NCBI RefSeq assembly: GCF_009882985.1
Contig: NZ_WTUZ01000022.1
Location: forward strand, 1-64,000
From: Paenibacillus silvestris
GTDB lineage: Bacteria; Bacillota; Bacilli; Paenibacillales; NBRC-103111
Direction of reading: 5' to 3'
DNA: 64,000 nucleotides
The notes under the pieces were generated by a model. The model ran no database searches and was not told the DNA's origin. It was given only the letters and a program-made list of their open reading frames with translations. This document shows positions 1 through 7,616 of this stretch, in pieces. Made by a program: the position numbers and the translations under genes. The stretch's first letter is position 1; each line of letters begins with the position of its first letter.

Positions 1-36
1 GCAGCTGACGAATACTAATCGGTCGAGGGCTTAACC
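1..36 (+). rRNA. 23S rRNA, 3' end only
   Basis: The first bases match the conserved 3' terminus of Firmicute 23S rRNA (GGTCGAGGGCTTAACC close to the end). The rest lies outside the window. The exact mature end is an estimate. Confidence 0.85.
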
Positions 37-156
37 TAATATAGGGATCTTTTGACGAAGTCAAAAGTCTCTCTGCTTGAAACCTATAGTTGTTACTTTA
101 CGCAAGTTTCGTATCTAGTTTTCAAGGAATAAACCTTGAATAAGTTTTGTTTTTAT
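37..156 (+). other. 23S-tRNA spacer without a 5S gene
   Basis: This spacer contains a perfect 8-bp hairpin (CTTTTGAC at 49-56, GTCAAAAG at 60-67) nested within ATAGG/CCTAT, probably an rRNA processing structure. It has no 5S rRNA sequence, although 5S would be expected here in the usual 16S-23S-5S-tRNA order. Confidence 0.6.
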
Positions 157-232
157 TCCCTGATAGCTCAGTTGGTAGAGCACTCGACTGTTAATCGAGT
201 TGTCACAGGTTCGAGTCCTGTTCGGGGAGCCA
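157..232 (+). tRNA. tRNA-Asn (GTT)
   Basis: Complete cloverleaf. The acceptor stem TCCCTGA pairs with TCGGGGA, the anticodon is GTT, and CCA is encoded. First gene of a 16-tRNA block whose order matches the B. subtilis trnD cluster as I recall it. Confidence 0.95.
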
Positions 233-235
233 TAT

Positions 236-327
236 GGAGAGGTGTCCGAGCTGGCCGAAGGAGCACGATTGGAAATCGTGTAGGCGTCACAAGCGTCTCG
301 AGGGTTCGAATCCCTCTCTCTCCGCCA
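236..327 (+). tRNA. tRNA-Ser (GGA)
   Basis: Class II tRNA of 92 nt with a long variable arm, anticodon GGA and encoded CCA. Confidence 0.95.
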
Positions 328-344
328 CTATCTTTCTATAGCAA

Positions 345-419
345 GGCCCGTTGGTCAAGTGGTTAAGACACCTCCCTTTCACGGAGGTAACAGGGGTTCG
401 AGTCCCCTACGGGTCACCA
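345..419 (+). tRNA. tRNA-Glu (TTC)
   Basis: Acceptor GGCCCGT pairs with ACGGGTC. Anticodon TTC, CCA encoded. Confidence 0.95.
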
Positions 420-434
420 TCAATTTCTTCCCAT

Positions 435-510
435 GGAGGCTTAGCTCAGCTGGGAGAGCATCTGCCTTACAAGCAGAGGGTCGGCGGTTCGATCCCGTCA
501 GCCTCCACCA
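435..510 (+). tRNA. tRNA-Val (TAC)
   Basis: Acceptor GGAGGCT pairs with AGCCTCC. Anticodon TAC, CCA encoded. Confidence 0.95.
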
Positions 511-563
511 TGAATTCTAGTGCAAGGCTTGATTTATTAGAATTCCTGAAATATACTTAATGA

Positions 564-642
<79 letters not shown>

Positions 643-651
643 AATGAATGT

Positions 652-728
652 GGAGCCGTGGTGTAGAGGCCTAACATGCCTGCCTGTCACGCAGGAGACC
701 GCGGGTTCGAATCCCGTCGGCTCCGCCA
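652..728 (+). tRNA. tRNA-Asp (GTC)
   Basis: Acceptor GGAGCCG pairs with CGGCTCC. Anticodon GTC, CCA encoded. Confidence 0.95.
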
Positions 729-748
729 TTATTACCAACATCATGTAA

Positions 749-824
<76 letters not shown>

Positions 825-841
825 TTTTTACAAATGAATAT

Positions 842-917
<76 letters not shown>

Positions 918-926
918 TGTTTTTAT

Positions 927-1008
927 GGAGGCTTAGTGAAGTGGCTAAACACGGCAGACTGTAAATCTGCTCTCTCCGAGTTCGGTGGTTCGAATCCATC
1001 AGCCTCCA
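927..1008 (+). tRNA. tRNA-Tyr (GTA)
   Basis: 82 nt with the long variable arm of bacterial tRNA-Tyr and anticodon GTA. It ends at discriminator A1008. CCA is not encoded and must be added after transcription. Confidence 0.93.
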
Positions 1009-1020
1009 TTTACTTTTTCT

Positions 1021-1094
1021 AGGGGCATAGTTTAAGGGTAGAACAAAGGTCTCCAAAACCTTTGGTGTGGGTTCAATTCCTGCTGCCCCTGCCA
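1021..1094 (+). tRNA. tRNA-Trp (CCA)
   Basis: Acceptor AGGGGCA pairs with TGCCCCT. Anticodon CCA, terminal CCA encoded. Confidence 0.95.
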
Positions 1095-1118
1095 AAAAAG
1101 TAAGAAATTTAATATTGT

Positions 1119-1194
1119 GGCGGTCGTGGCGAAGGGGTTAACGCACCGGTTTGTGGATCCGGCATCCGCGGGTTCAAGTCCCGTCGTCCGCCCA
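1119..1194 (+). tRNA. tRNA-His (GTG)
   Basis: Anticodon GTG. The extra G at -1 (1119) faces C73 (1192). The acceptor stem has a T-T mismatch at positions 5 and 68 (1124 and 1187). Only CA follows C73, so CCA is not fully encoded. Confidence 0.9.
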
Positions 1195-1214
1195 TTATTA
1201 CCAAAGCAAGATAA

Positions 1215-1286
1215 TGGGGATTAGCCAAGCGGTAAGGCAACGGACTTTGACTCCGTCATGCCAAGGTTCAAATCCTTGATCCCCAG
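1215..1286 (+). tRNA. tRNA-Gln (TTG)
   Basis: Acceptor TGGGGAT pairs with ATCCCCA. Anticodon TTG, discriminator G1286, no encoded CCA. Confidence 0.94.
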
Positions 1287-1294
1287 TTTTATAT

Positions 1295-1369
1295 GCGGAA
1301 GTGGCTCAGCGGTAGAGCATCGCCTTGCCAAGGCGAGGGTCGCGGGTTCGATCCCCGTCTTCCGCTCCA
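1295..1369 (+). tRNA. tRNA-Gly (GCC)
   Basis: Acceptor GCGGAAG pairs with CTTCCGC. Anticodon GCC, CCA encoded. Confidence 0.95.
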
Positions 1370-1379
1370 TTATTACTAA

Positions 1380-1453
1380 GGCGCCATAGCCAAGTGGTAA
1401 GGCAGAGCTCTGCAAAAGCTTTACCCCCAGTTCGAGTCTGGGTGGCGCCTCCA
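1380..1453 (+). tRNA. tRNA-Cys (GCA)
   Basis: Acceptor GGCGCCA pairs with TGGCGCC. Anticodon GCA, CCA encoded. Confidence 0.95.
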
Positions 1454-1464
1454 CAAATTTATTA

Positions 1465-1553
1465 GCCGGAGTGGCGGAATCGGCAGACGCACAGGACTTA
1501 AAATCCTGCGGTAGGTGACTACCGTACCAGTTCAAGTCTGGTCTTCGGCACCA
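1465..1553 (+). tRNA. tRNA-Leu (TAA)
   Basis: Class II tRNA of 89 nt with anticodon TAA and encoded CCA. Confidence 0.95.
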
Positions 1554-1572
1554 TTGTTTTACAAGTTCATAT

Positions 1573-1651
1573 GCCGGCATGGCGGAATGGCAGACGCGCT
1601 CGACTCAAAATCGAGTCCGAAAGGGTGGAGGTTCGAGTCCTCTTGCCGGTA
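1573..1651 (+). tRNA. tRNA-Leu (CAA)
   Basis: Shorter leucine tRNA with anticodon CAA. Acceptor GCCGGCA pairs with TGCCGGT. Ends at A1651 with no encoded CCA. Last gene of the block. Confidence 0.93.
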
Positions 1652-1660
1652 TAGTAAATT

Positions 1661-1698
1661 AAAGCCTATGAAATCAAATGATTTCATAGGCTTTTTTC
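1661..1698 (+). terminator. Terminator of the rRNA/tRNA operon
   Basis: Perfect long inverted repeat with arm AAGCCTATGAAATCA, short loop, then a T6 tract. It directly follows the last tRNA. Confidence 0.92.
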
Positions 1699-1775
1699 AT
1701 TTTATCTATGTAGAAAGAAAACAAAAAACAAAATAGCTGGAAGCTTTTTTAGCTGCAGCAAAGAAATACACAATC

Positions 1776-1818
1776 AGAAGGAGCCTGGTTCAATGAACGG
1801 GAGCTCCTTCTTTTTTTG
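1776..1818 (+). terminator. Second terminator-like hairpin
   Basis: AGAAGGAGC and GCTCCTTCT form a stem followed by T7. It may be a backup terminator for the tRNA operon, or may act on the minus strand for the YjcZ-like gene, since its A-rich side reads as a T tract there only weakly. Confidence 0.75.
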
Positions 1819-1844
1819 TAGGGTTAACGATCAGGCATCATAGA

Positions 1845-1949
1845 TTACCAAGCATAAGTCATTGTTACGATTACGAGCAAAATGAACAATACGAGAATAG
1901 CAGCGGCAGAAGTTCCATAACCAACACCAGCACCAGCAGCAACACCCAT
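1845..1949 (-). CDS. YjcZ-like sporulation microprotein (34 aa)
   Basis: This 34-codon gene starts at ATG 1949 behind a GGGGGTG ribosome site. The N-terminal half is Gly/Ala rich with one Tyr (MGVAAGAGAGVGYG). The second half is one hydrophobic helix (about residues 16-31) ending in TYAW. This layout, a Gly-rich head followed by an AxxLVLFILLVIV-type helix, is that of the small YjcZ family made during sporulation in bacilli. The role is unknown; it is probably a forespore or mother-cell membrane peptide. A second member lies at 14779-14880. The family call rests on composition and layout only. Confidence 0.75.
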   Translation of the reverse strand: MGVAAGAGVGYGTSAAAILVLFILLVIVTMTYAW

Positions 1950-2134
1950 GGATGTCACCCCCAATCGTAAGTAATGCTCTCGGCAGCCTTCCATGAGAGA
2001 CTATACATCTTATGGTGATCTGCCATAGTTTGACTGGGTGATCTGCCCAAATGAAACTGAAAAACATGCTTTAGGCGAGAGCCTTTTTTTAGAAAATTGA
2101 TCCAGAGTTTGAACAAGAGACAGCAGCCCTCCAT

Positions 2135-2902
2135 ATGGTAAAAAAGAGATTGAAATGCCATTATGGAGGTGTGAGTGCTATCGAGTACCTAGATATGTTA
2201 GCAAAGCTTGGCGTGGGTAATGCGCACCCTGGCGGATTCGGCGAGACCATAGAGCAATTGAAGAAATACCCGATAGAGAAAGGGAAACGAGTTCTGGAGG
2301 TTGGGTGCGGAACCGGGAGAACAGCGTGTTTCCTTGCAGAGCAGGGATGTGAAGTGACAGCGGTTGATATCCGCCCTGAGATGGTTGCCAAAGCGATTAT
2401 TCGAGCCGAGAAGCAAGGGGTGAAGGTGGATTTTAGAGAGGGCGACGTGTGCCAGTTACCTTTTGAAAATGAAAGTTTTGATGTAGTGATGGTGGAGTCC
2501 GTCACGAATTTTGCTGAAGCGCAGAAGGCAGTTGCGGAGTATTACCGGGTGTTGAGGCCTGGCGGAAAGCTCTATGACCGAGAAGTTATTCGCGTAAAAA
2601 ATATGTCCACTGGCGTCCACAGGGCGCTGAGCAGTTTCTATGGCGTTAGTAAGATTTATAGTATGGAAGAATGGCGTGAACTGCTGGAAGGTAGCAAATT
2701 TGACGTGGAGTTCTCAGGTATCCATCCGTTTCCATTAACTATGTTCGAAGATCAAGTTCAGCATCCGGACCCTGTGCACTTATCTGATAAGCAATCGTTC
2801 ATGGATCCACGGATTTGGCAAATTACAGCCAGATACGATGAGTTGGTGAATAAATATCATAGCTATATGGGATATACGCTGATGATAGGATCGAAGGAAT
2901 AG
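2135..2902 (+). CDS. Class I SAM-dependent methyltransferase
   Basis: A 255-residue protein with a Rossmann methyltransferase fold. The SAM-binding motif I is VLEVGCGTG (about residues 53-61). It is followed by an acidic strand end (VTAVDI), a motif II-like LPFENESFDVVMVE and motif III VLRPGG. The C-terminal part after residue 190 has no recognisable domain. The substrate is unknown; the fold resembles UbiE/small-molecule methyltransferases. The start is uncertain. ATG 2135 has only a weak ribosome site, and the good GGAGGT at 2165-2170 lies inside the frame too close to a GTG at 2170. It is followed after 8 bp by the ROK gene, so the two may be co-transcribed. Confidence 0.85.
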   Translation: MVKKRLKCHYGGVSAIEYLDMLAKLGVGNAHPGGFGETIEQLKKYPIEKGKRVLEVGCGTGRTACFLAEQGCEVTAVDIRPEMVAKAIIRAEKQGVKVDFREGDVCQLPFENESFDVVMVESVTNFAEAQKAVAEYYRVLRPGGKLYDREVIRVKNMSTGVHRALSSFYGVSKIYSMEEWRELLEGSKFDVEFSGIHPFPLTMFEDQVQHPDPVHLSDKQSFMDPRIWQITARYDELVNKYHSYMGYTLMIGSKE

Positions 2903-2910
2903 ATGAAACC

Positions 2911-4191
2911 GTGGCAGGAATTAGGCACCCCGATGGCGAAATAAGTGAGAAAGATTATCATTGGGGGCTGTTTCTTTTGAACGCTGGTGCTATAACGGAA
3001 CGCATTCCGAACCGGAAAGCCAAAGAGATTTATGAGTTGATTTGTCGTCACGCGACGATTTCCAAGACGGAGCTGCTTGAGCAAAGCGGGATGACTGTCT
3101 CTACATTGACGCGGCTGTTGGAAGAATTGACGGGCCAAGGATTCATTCTTGAATCCGGCTTCGGTGCGTCAACAGGCGGGCGTAGGCCGATTCTATATGA
3201 GAAGAATTCGGCTTACGCATATATTTTTGGGTTGGAAATCTCAAGGACATTGTCCAAGCTGGTACTGGTTGATTTGGGCATGAACAAATTAGATGCCCGG
3301 AGCTGGACGATGACGGCAGAGATGACGCCGGAAGTGCTTATCCGCTTCATTGTCGATGAAGCGCGCAGTATGATGGAGCGGCACGGAATTACGAAGTCGA
3401 TGCTGCTAGGAATCGGTGTCGGCGCCGTGGGGCCAGTGGACAGGCTGTCGGGAACGATATTGGAGCCGGCCTATTTTCAGGCCAAAGGCTGGAGGAATGT
3501 TGAAATCTGCAGGGAGCTGTCAGAGGAGCTAGGTATCCCCTCCATGCTGGATAACGGGGCGAACACAGCCATATTAGCAGAGTCCTGGCATCAGCGTACG
3601 CAGAGCTTCAAGCATCTGCTATATATCCATGTCGGGGTTGGTCTACGTTCTTCCATGGTCTCGGAAGGGAAGCTCATCTATGGCGCGGTCGACATGGAAG
3701 GCTCCGTCGGGCAAATGATTATTCAGACGGACGGCGTGGCGCACCGTAACGCCGCAGGAAACTACGGCGCCTTGGAGTCATACGCATCCTTGTATGCCAT
3801 TGAAAAGGCGGCACGCTCTGCCTTAAAACAGGGCCGCTCCACGGTTCTGTCGCATCTTGTGGAAGACCCTGAGCAGCTGACCTACACGCAGGTACTGGAG
3901 GCACTCAAAAAAAATGATCCCCTTGTCGTGGAGATCATTACGGAGGCTGCGACCTATTTTGGCATAGGACTAGCCAATTTATTAAATATTTTGCACCCGG
4001 AGAAGGTCATCCTCGGGGGCCCGCTCATCGCGGGAGGGGAGTTGTTCTTCCAAACCGCTACACAAGTAGCGATTCGGAAAACATACTACTACCCCGCGTA
4101 TCAGGTTGTCTTCAGCAAGGGGCAGCTTGGTGAAGAAGCCCTTGCCATGGGAGCAGCCGTGATGGTCATGGACCAGCTGGTTAGGCTGTGA
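2911..4191 (+). CDS. ROK-family transcriptional regulator
   Basis: A 426-residue protein that starts at GTG 2911. Residues about 35-90 form a winged helix-turn-helix (ISKTELLEQSGMTVSTLTRL), followed by a ROK domain of the NagC/XylR type. Two ROK hallmarks are changed. The usual catalytic END-A-N segment reads DNGANTA, so the catalytic Asp is Gly. The usual zinc site CxCGxxGC reads NAAGNYGA, with no cysteine. Kinase activity is therefore unlikely, and zinc-dependent folding of the sugar site is doubtful. It probably represses a sugar operon whose identity is not evident here. Its end overlaps the convergent hydrolase gene by 11 bp. Confidence 0.88.
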   Translation: MAGIRHPDGEISEKDYHWGLFLLNAGAITERIPNRKAKEIYELICRHATISKTELLEQSGMTVSTLTRLLEELTGQGFILESGFGASTGGRRPILYEKNSAYAYIFGLEISRTLSKLVLVDLGMNKLDARSWTMTAEMTPEVLIRFIVDEARSMMERHGITKSMLLGIGVGAVGPVDRLSGTILEPAYFQAKGWRNVEICRELSEELGIPSMLDNGANTAILAESWHQRTQSFKHLLYIHVGVGLRSSMVSEGKLIYGAVDMEGSVGQMIIQTDGVAHRNAAGNYGALESYASLYAIEKAARSALKQGRSTVLSHLVEDPEQLTYTQVLEALKKNDPLVVEIITEAATYFGIGLANLLNILHPEKVILGGPLIAGGELFFQTATQVAIRKTYYYPAYQVVFSKGQLGEEALAMGAAVMVMDQLVRL

Positions 4192-4975
4192 CGCCTTTGA
4201 GGAATTCAAGGAGCAGCGCATTGAAAGCTTCGGGCTTCTCCATCGGCGTCAAATGCGAAGCAGCCGGGATGGTGTGAAAGCTGGCGCCAGGAATCGCGTC
4301 AGCCATCTTACTCATGACATCCGGAGGCGCGATGGCATCTTTCTCGCCAGCGATGACAAGCGTTGGCACAGTGATAGAGCCGAGGAGGTCAACGGACTCG
4401 GCTCGGAAGGCCATGGCGAGGCTCGCGTGGACGAGCCCTTCGGCAGGCATGGAGGCCATGACCGCGCTTATGCTCTCCACGAGCCCTGGTTGATCATTGG
4501 CTGTCTGCTCGGTTAATAGCTTAGGCAGCATAGCATCTCTTGCTGCGCTTGCCCCTTTGTCATAGAGGGCAACTGCCATATTCATACGATTCTTGCGAGC
4601 CTCTAACCCGTCTGCTTCCGGACGGGTATTGGCGAGAAGAAGCGCCGTGAATCGTTTAGGAGCTTTGCGCAGAAGTGCAAAAGCCACATATCCACCCATG
4701 GAGAAGCCGCCAAGCGCGGCTTTTTGTATGTCCATTTTGTCCATCATCGTCAAAATGTCATCCGCGTATTGCTCAATAGAAATGTTAGCAACGGGTACAT
4801 CTGAATGCCCCATACCGCGTAAATCAGGTGTAATCACACGATAATTTTCGGATAAAGCTTCTACTTGCGCTTGCCACATACGATGATCCAATGGAAATCC
4901 ATGAAGTAAAATGACAGGTGCTCCTTGCCCTTTTTCTGCTATGTACAACTCTGCTCCGTTAATGTGATGTTTCAT
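4181..4975 (-). CDS. Alpha/beta-fold hydrolase
   Basis: A 264-residue single-domain cytoplasmic hydrolase. The oxyanion motif HGFPLDHRMW is at 25-34, the nucleophile elbow GFSMGG places Ser92, the acid is probably Asp213 (GEKDAIAPP), and the base is His241 (AASHLTPMEKP). The spacing fits the family that includes 3-oxoadipate enol-lactonases and proline iminopeptidase-like esterases. No aromatic degradation genes are nearby, so the substrate cannot be assigned. It is a single gene, convergent with the ROK regulator. The start is ATG 4975 with a GGAGGATGACAAC ribosome region. Confidence 0.88.
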   Translation of the reverse strand: MKHHINGAELYIAEKGQGAPVILLHGFPLDHRMWQAQVEALSENYRVITPDLRGMGHSDVPVANISIEQYADDILTMMDKMDIQKAALGGFSMGGYVAFALLRKAPKRFTALLLANTRPEADGLEARKNRMNMAVALYDKGASAARDAMLPKLLTEQTANDQPGLVESISAVMASMPAEGLVHASLAMAFRAESVDLLGSITVPTLVIAGEKDAIAPPDVMSKMADAIPGASFHTIPAASHLTPMEKPEAFNALLLEFLKGVTA

Positions 4976-5206
4976 TCGTTGTCATCCTCCAAGACTAGTT
5001 TTTACACGCATAAAGTCCTAAATTTCTACAAAATATTAGTTCGAAGGTCGTAAAAACAAGAGAAATAGCGAAAAAGTTATGTCTTCATACTTTCATTATG
5101 GTTAACTCATACTTCTTTAACATTTGATTGTTATTCTCTCAGTATACCCGTTGTTAACCAACAAAAGCGAATAAGAATCATTCATTCATGAAGTGAGGTT
5201 ATGGCT

Positions 5207-5590
5207 ATGACTAAAAAACCTTGGTCCACACAAGAATTGGACAAGTTAATTCGACTTTCATCAGAATGCCCGCCAGTTGTAATTGCCAAAGAATTATCCC
5301 GCCCTGTCACATCTGTACGCAAGAAAATGCGCGAAATTGGTGTAAGCTACGTTACCGGTGAGCAATGGAAAAAAAGTCAGATTCAATATCTGATCTCGGA
5401 TGAGGGAACTTCCTACACGAACAAGCATAAATTAACACAAGCTCCAAAAGAAAATGACTTTGAATCTCCCGTGCTCGACGAATTCTGGACAACCTTAGTA
5501 AAAATGGCCAGAGTAGCGAAGAAGAGGGGGAAGCGCGTAGATGTCCTTTCGTTTATCGATACTTACCGGAAGATTCGTATCGGCGGTTAA
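5207..5590 (+). CDS. Small Myb/SANT-like DNA-binding protein
   Basis: A 127-residue protein from ATG 5207, which has the better spacing to GTGAGG. ATG 5201 would add two residues. The N-terminal 45 residues (PWSTQELDKLIRLS then SVRKKMREIG) look like a Myb/SANT or homeodomain-like helix-turn-helix, as found in phage and plasmid-type regulators. The second half is basic with several helices (LVKMARVAKKRGKRVDVL). There is no signal peptide. I do not recognise the family and the target is unknown. The protein stands alone with its own terminator at 5607-5650. Confidence 0.7.
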   Translation: MTKKPWSTQELDKLIRLSSECPPVVIAKELSRPVTSVRKKMREIGVSYVTGEQWKKSQIQYLISDEGTSYTNKHKLTQAPKENDFESPVLDEFWTTLVKMARVAKKRGKRVDVLSFIDTYRKIRIGG

Positions 5591-5606
5591 GAAAATAGGA
5601 GATACA

Positions 5607-5650
5607 TAAAAGGTGAAATCCGTTATAACGAGATTTTACCTTTTTCTTTT
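5607..5650 (+). terminator. Intrinsic terminator
   Basis: AAAAGGTGAAATC pairs with GATTTTACCTTTT around a short loop, followed by a T-rich run. It ends the small SANT-like gene. Confidence 0.85.
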
Positions 5651-5698
5651 GCCCAAACCCCTCTAAACTGAAGATACCAAAGACATCTAGGAGGTCAA

Positions 5699-6937
5699 AT
5701 GCATAGAATTCCCCTTTTTTCGATGATTAGCAAGTATGACACAGCCATATGGGTTCGAGTCGTCGGCACGATTCTAACATCATTAGCCGGGTTTATGATG
5801 AGACCTTATTTAGTTTTTTATTTGTACGACAAGTTGGATGGTTCCGTGTTCTTATCCATGTTGATTGTAGGCTTACAGCCTTTATGCGGGATATTCGTAA
5901 ACTTGTACGCAGGCAGCCTGAGTGACAAGTACGGGCGAAAGCCAATGATGCTTGCAGCGCTCATTATTCAAGCCTTTGCAATTGGAGGGTACATATTTGC
6001 CAGCCATGTATGGGAGTTTGCGCTTATTTCCATTATTAATGGGATTGGACATGCGATGTACGGACCGGCTGCGAATGCTCAGATTTCGGATGTTGTGCCG
6101 GAACATAAGCGAGCCGAAGTGTTTGCTTTACTGCACACTGCTTTGAACATGGGATCAGCATTTGGTCCGCTGCTTGGCTTGCTTCTGTTTACCATGAATC
6201 CGTCGATTATCTTTCTGGCTTGTTCGCTCACGCTGGTTGCTTATGCAGGGTTGGTCATATGGAAGGTTCCAGAGACGATGCCTGTAAAAAGTGAAGAGAT
6301 GCTGGCTGCCTCAAAAGCGAACAAAGTCAAAATTAAATGGTCAGAGCATAAATCACTGTTGTGGATTACATTCCTGGCCATGCCGGTATCCCTTCTATAT
6401 GCGCAAGTTGAGTCTACATTTCCACTGCATTTACAGCAGAATTTTGAGAATTACAAGTCGGTATTTGCGACGATTATTACCTTTAATGGATGCGTAGTTA
6501 TCGCGCTTCAGCTATGGATTGCTAAGAGAACAGAGCATGTACCTGCTTATATCGTTGTGGCTGTATCGTACATGCTGTTTGCTGTCGTATCTATCGGTTA
6601 CGGATTCGTTCCTTATCTTGCTATTTTGCTTTTCGTTGAATTTTTATTTACCATTGGTGAAATGTTGAACGGGCCTCATATTCAAAAAGTGATCTCCGTA
6701 ATTGCACCAGAGGAGCATAGAGGCTTGTACTTCTCAGTGTTCGGAATGAATTGGCAGTTATCGCGCGCTATCGGGCCTATCCTCGGAGGATTGCTGTTCA
6801 GCCATTATGGAGGAAAGGTGATGTTTGCCGTTGTCGGCGTCATCCTCGTTGCTGCTGGTATTGCTCAAGCTAGATATATTAGAAACTTAAATCGTAAAGA
6901 GAAAGAGCCGGTTATTGAAGGTGTTTTGCAAGCATAG
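5699..6937 (+). CDS. MFS transporter
   Basis: A 412-residue integral membrane protein with about 12 hydrophobic helices. The family signature between helices 2 and 3 is present (GSLSDKYGRKPMM, about residues 68-80). AGGAGG stands just before ATG 5699. The overall pattern resembles drug-efflux type major facilitator proteins, but nothing in the sequence or neighbourhood names a substrate. It is transcribed alone and closed by the hairpin at 6994-7058. Confidence 0.88.
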   Translation: MHRIPLFSMISKYDTAIWVRVVGTILTSLAGFMMRPYLVFYLYDKLDGSVFLSMLIVGLQPLCGIFVNLYAGSLSDKYGRKPMMLAALIIQAFAIGGYIFASHVWEFALISIINGIGHAMYGPAANAQISDVVPEHKRAEVFALLHTALNMGSAFGPLLGLLLFTMNPSIIFLACSLTLVAYAGLVIWKVPETMPVKSEEMLAASKANKVKIKWSEHKSLLWITFLAMPVSLLYAQVESTFPLHLQQNFENYKSVFATIITFNGCVVIALQLWIAKRTEHVPAYIVVAVSYMLFAVVSIGYGFVPYLAILLFVEFLFTIGEMLNGPHIQKVISVIAPEEHRGLYFSVFGMNWQLSRAIGPILGGLLFSHYGGKVMFAVVGVILVAAGIAQARYIRNLNRKEKEPVIEGVLQA

Positions 6938-6993
6938 TGCAGTGTGACGAGTTTGATTATGCTTGTAGTGCAGCAGTAGCAGCATGTGCGCGA

Positions 6994-7058
6994 AAAGAGG
7001 CTGTCCCAAAAGAGATGATCACTCGGTCATTGTACGACTGGGGATAGTCTCTTTTTTT
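6994..7058 (+). terminator. Terminator of AAGAGGCTGTCCC type
   Basis: AAGAGGCTGTCCC and GGGATAGTCTCTT form a stem, followed by T7. A close relative sits at 40092-40141, so this terminator is a dispersed sequence in the genome. Confidence 0.88.
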
Positions 7059-7127
7059 CATGGAGTCGAAACGATTAGTGGGAAAAACTCCCTATATTTC
7101 AAGCATGTCCTCGCTTTATAGACCTAA

Positions 7128-7263
7128 TAACTGGAAAAATTCCAGTTAAATCGCTCCTATAACCCTGTTTCCAAGCTCAATCGAACGCATTAACTGGAGA
7201 AATTCCAATTATTCATGCCTGTAGTTGTGTTTTCCAAACATTTAGCGGTAGTATTTCCAGTTC
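7128..7263 (+). repeat. Dispersed CTGGAATT repeat cluster, copy A
   Basis: Three degenerate units: 7128-7149 (itself a palindrome, TAACTGGAA/TTCCAGTTA), 7190-7213 and 7240-7263 (TTAGCGGTAGTATTTCCAG). Related units occur at 34968-35160 and 39905-40042, always between genes. The consensus is close to TAACTGGAATTTCTACCGC. Apart from this, the stretch 7060-7370 has no convincing gene. Confidence 0.6.
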
Positions 7264-7372
7264 AACTCAAGAGCCGCTTCCCACAGGGTAAAAAGAGGCC
7301 TTCTCTCGGTCATTCAATGACTTTCGGGAAAGCCTGTGTGATGTTTATAAGGAATTCTCAAGTTAATGATTT

Positions 7373-7395
7373 AGGTCACCACTACGTTATGACCT
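7373..7395 (+). promoter_or_regulatory. AGGTCA...TGACCT inverted repeat
   Basis: A perfect 6-bp inverted repeat with an 11-bp spacer lies about 10 bp before a TATAAA (7405-7410). It may be an operator for the small peptide/leader unit downstream. This is inference. Confidence 0.35.
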
Positions 7396-7469
7396 TGCTC
7401 ACCTTATAAAGAAAAGAAGAAAGTCTACAATGATTTTAAGATGAGATCTTTTAAAAGGAGTGTGTGAAA

Positions 7470-7502
7470 ATGCGATTGTTTTTGCATGTGTTAGGCCAAT
7501 AG
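7470..7502 (+). CDS. Possible 10-residue leader peptide
   Basis: ATG 7470 is preceded by a strong AAGGAG with 9-nt spacing and reads MRLFLHVLGQ before TAG. The ribosome site is the main evidence. It is followed by a second small frame and a terminator. It has no known match that I can name. It could be a leader peptide, the start of a tiny peptide operon, or chance. Confidence 0.4.
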   Translation: MRLFLHVLGQ

Positions 7503-7518
7503 CGAGGAATCCGTGAAA

Positions 7519-7602
7519 GTGGGTAGACAAACGGAACGGAAGCGTACAAATGTGTTTCGAAAAAGTGGGATGTCTTCGGCTCGATGGGTACGATTCTCCT
7601 AA
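7519..7602 (+). CDS. Possible 27-residue cationic microprotein
   Basis: GTG 7519 (or GTG 7513) follows GAGGAA at 7504-7509. The frame encodes a strongly basic peptide (GRQTERKRTNVFRKSG) ending at TAA 7602, just before the terminator at 7617. It is not recognised. Its size, charge and placement fit a short peptide gene, but chance is possible. Confidence 0.35.
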   Translation: MGRQTERKRTNVFRKSGMSSARWVRFS

Positions 7603-7616
7603 TATTGATGGTGTGG

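Noticed and set aside
136..560. Short plus-strand frames over the tRNA block
   Set aside because: They lie within tRNA genes and are not coding.
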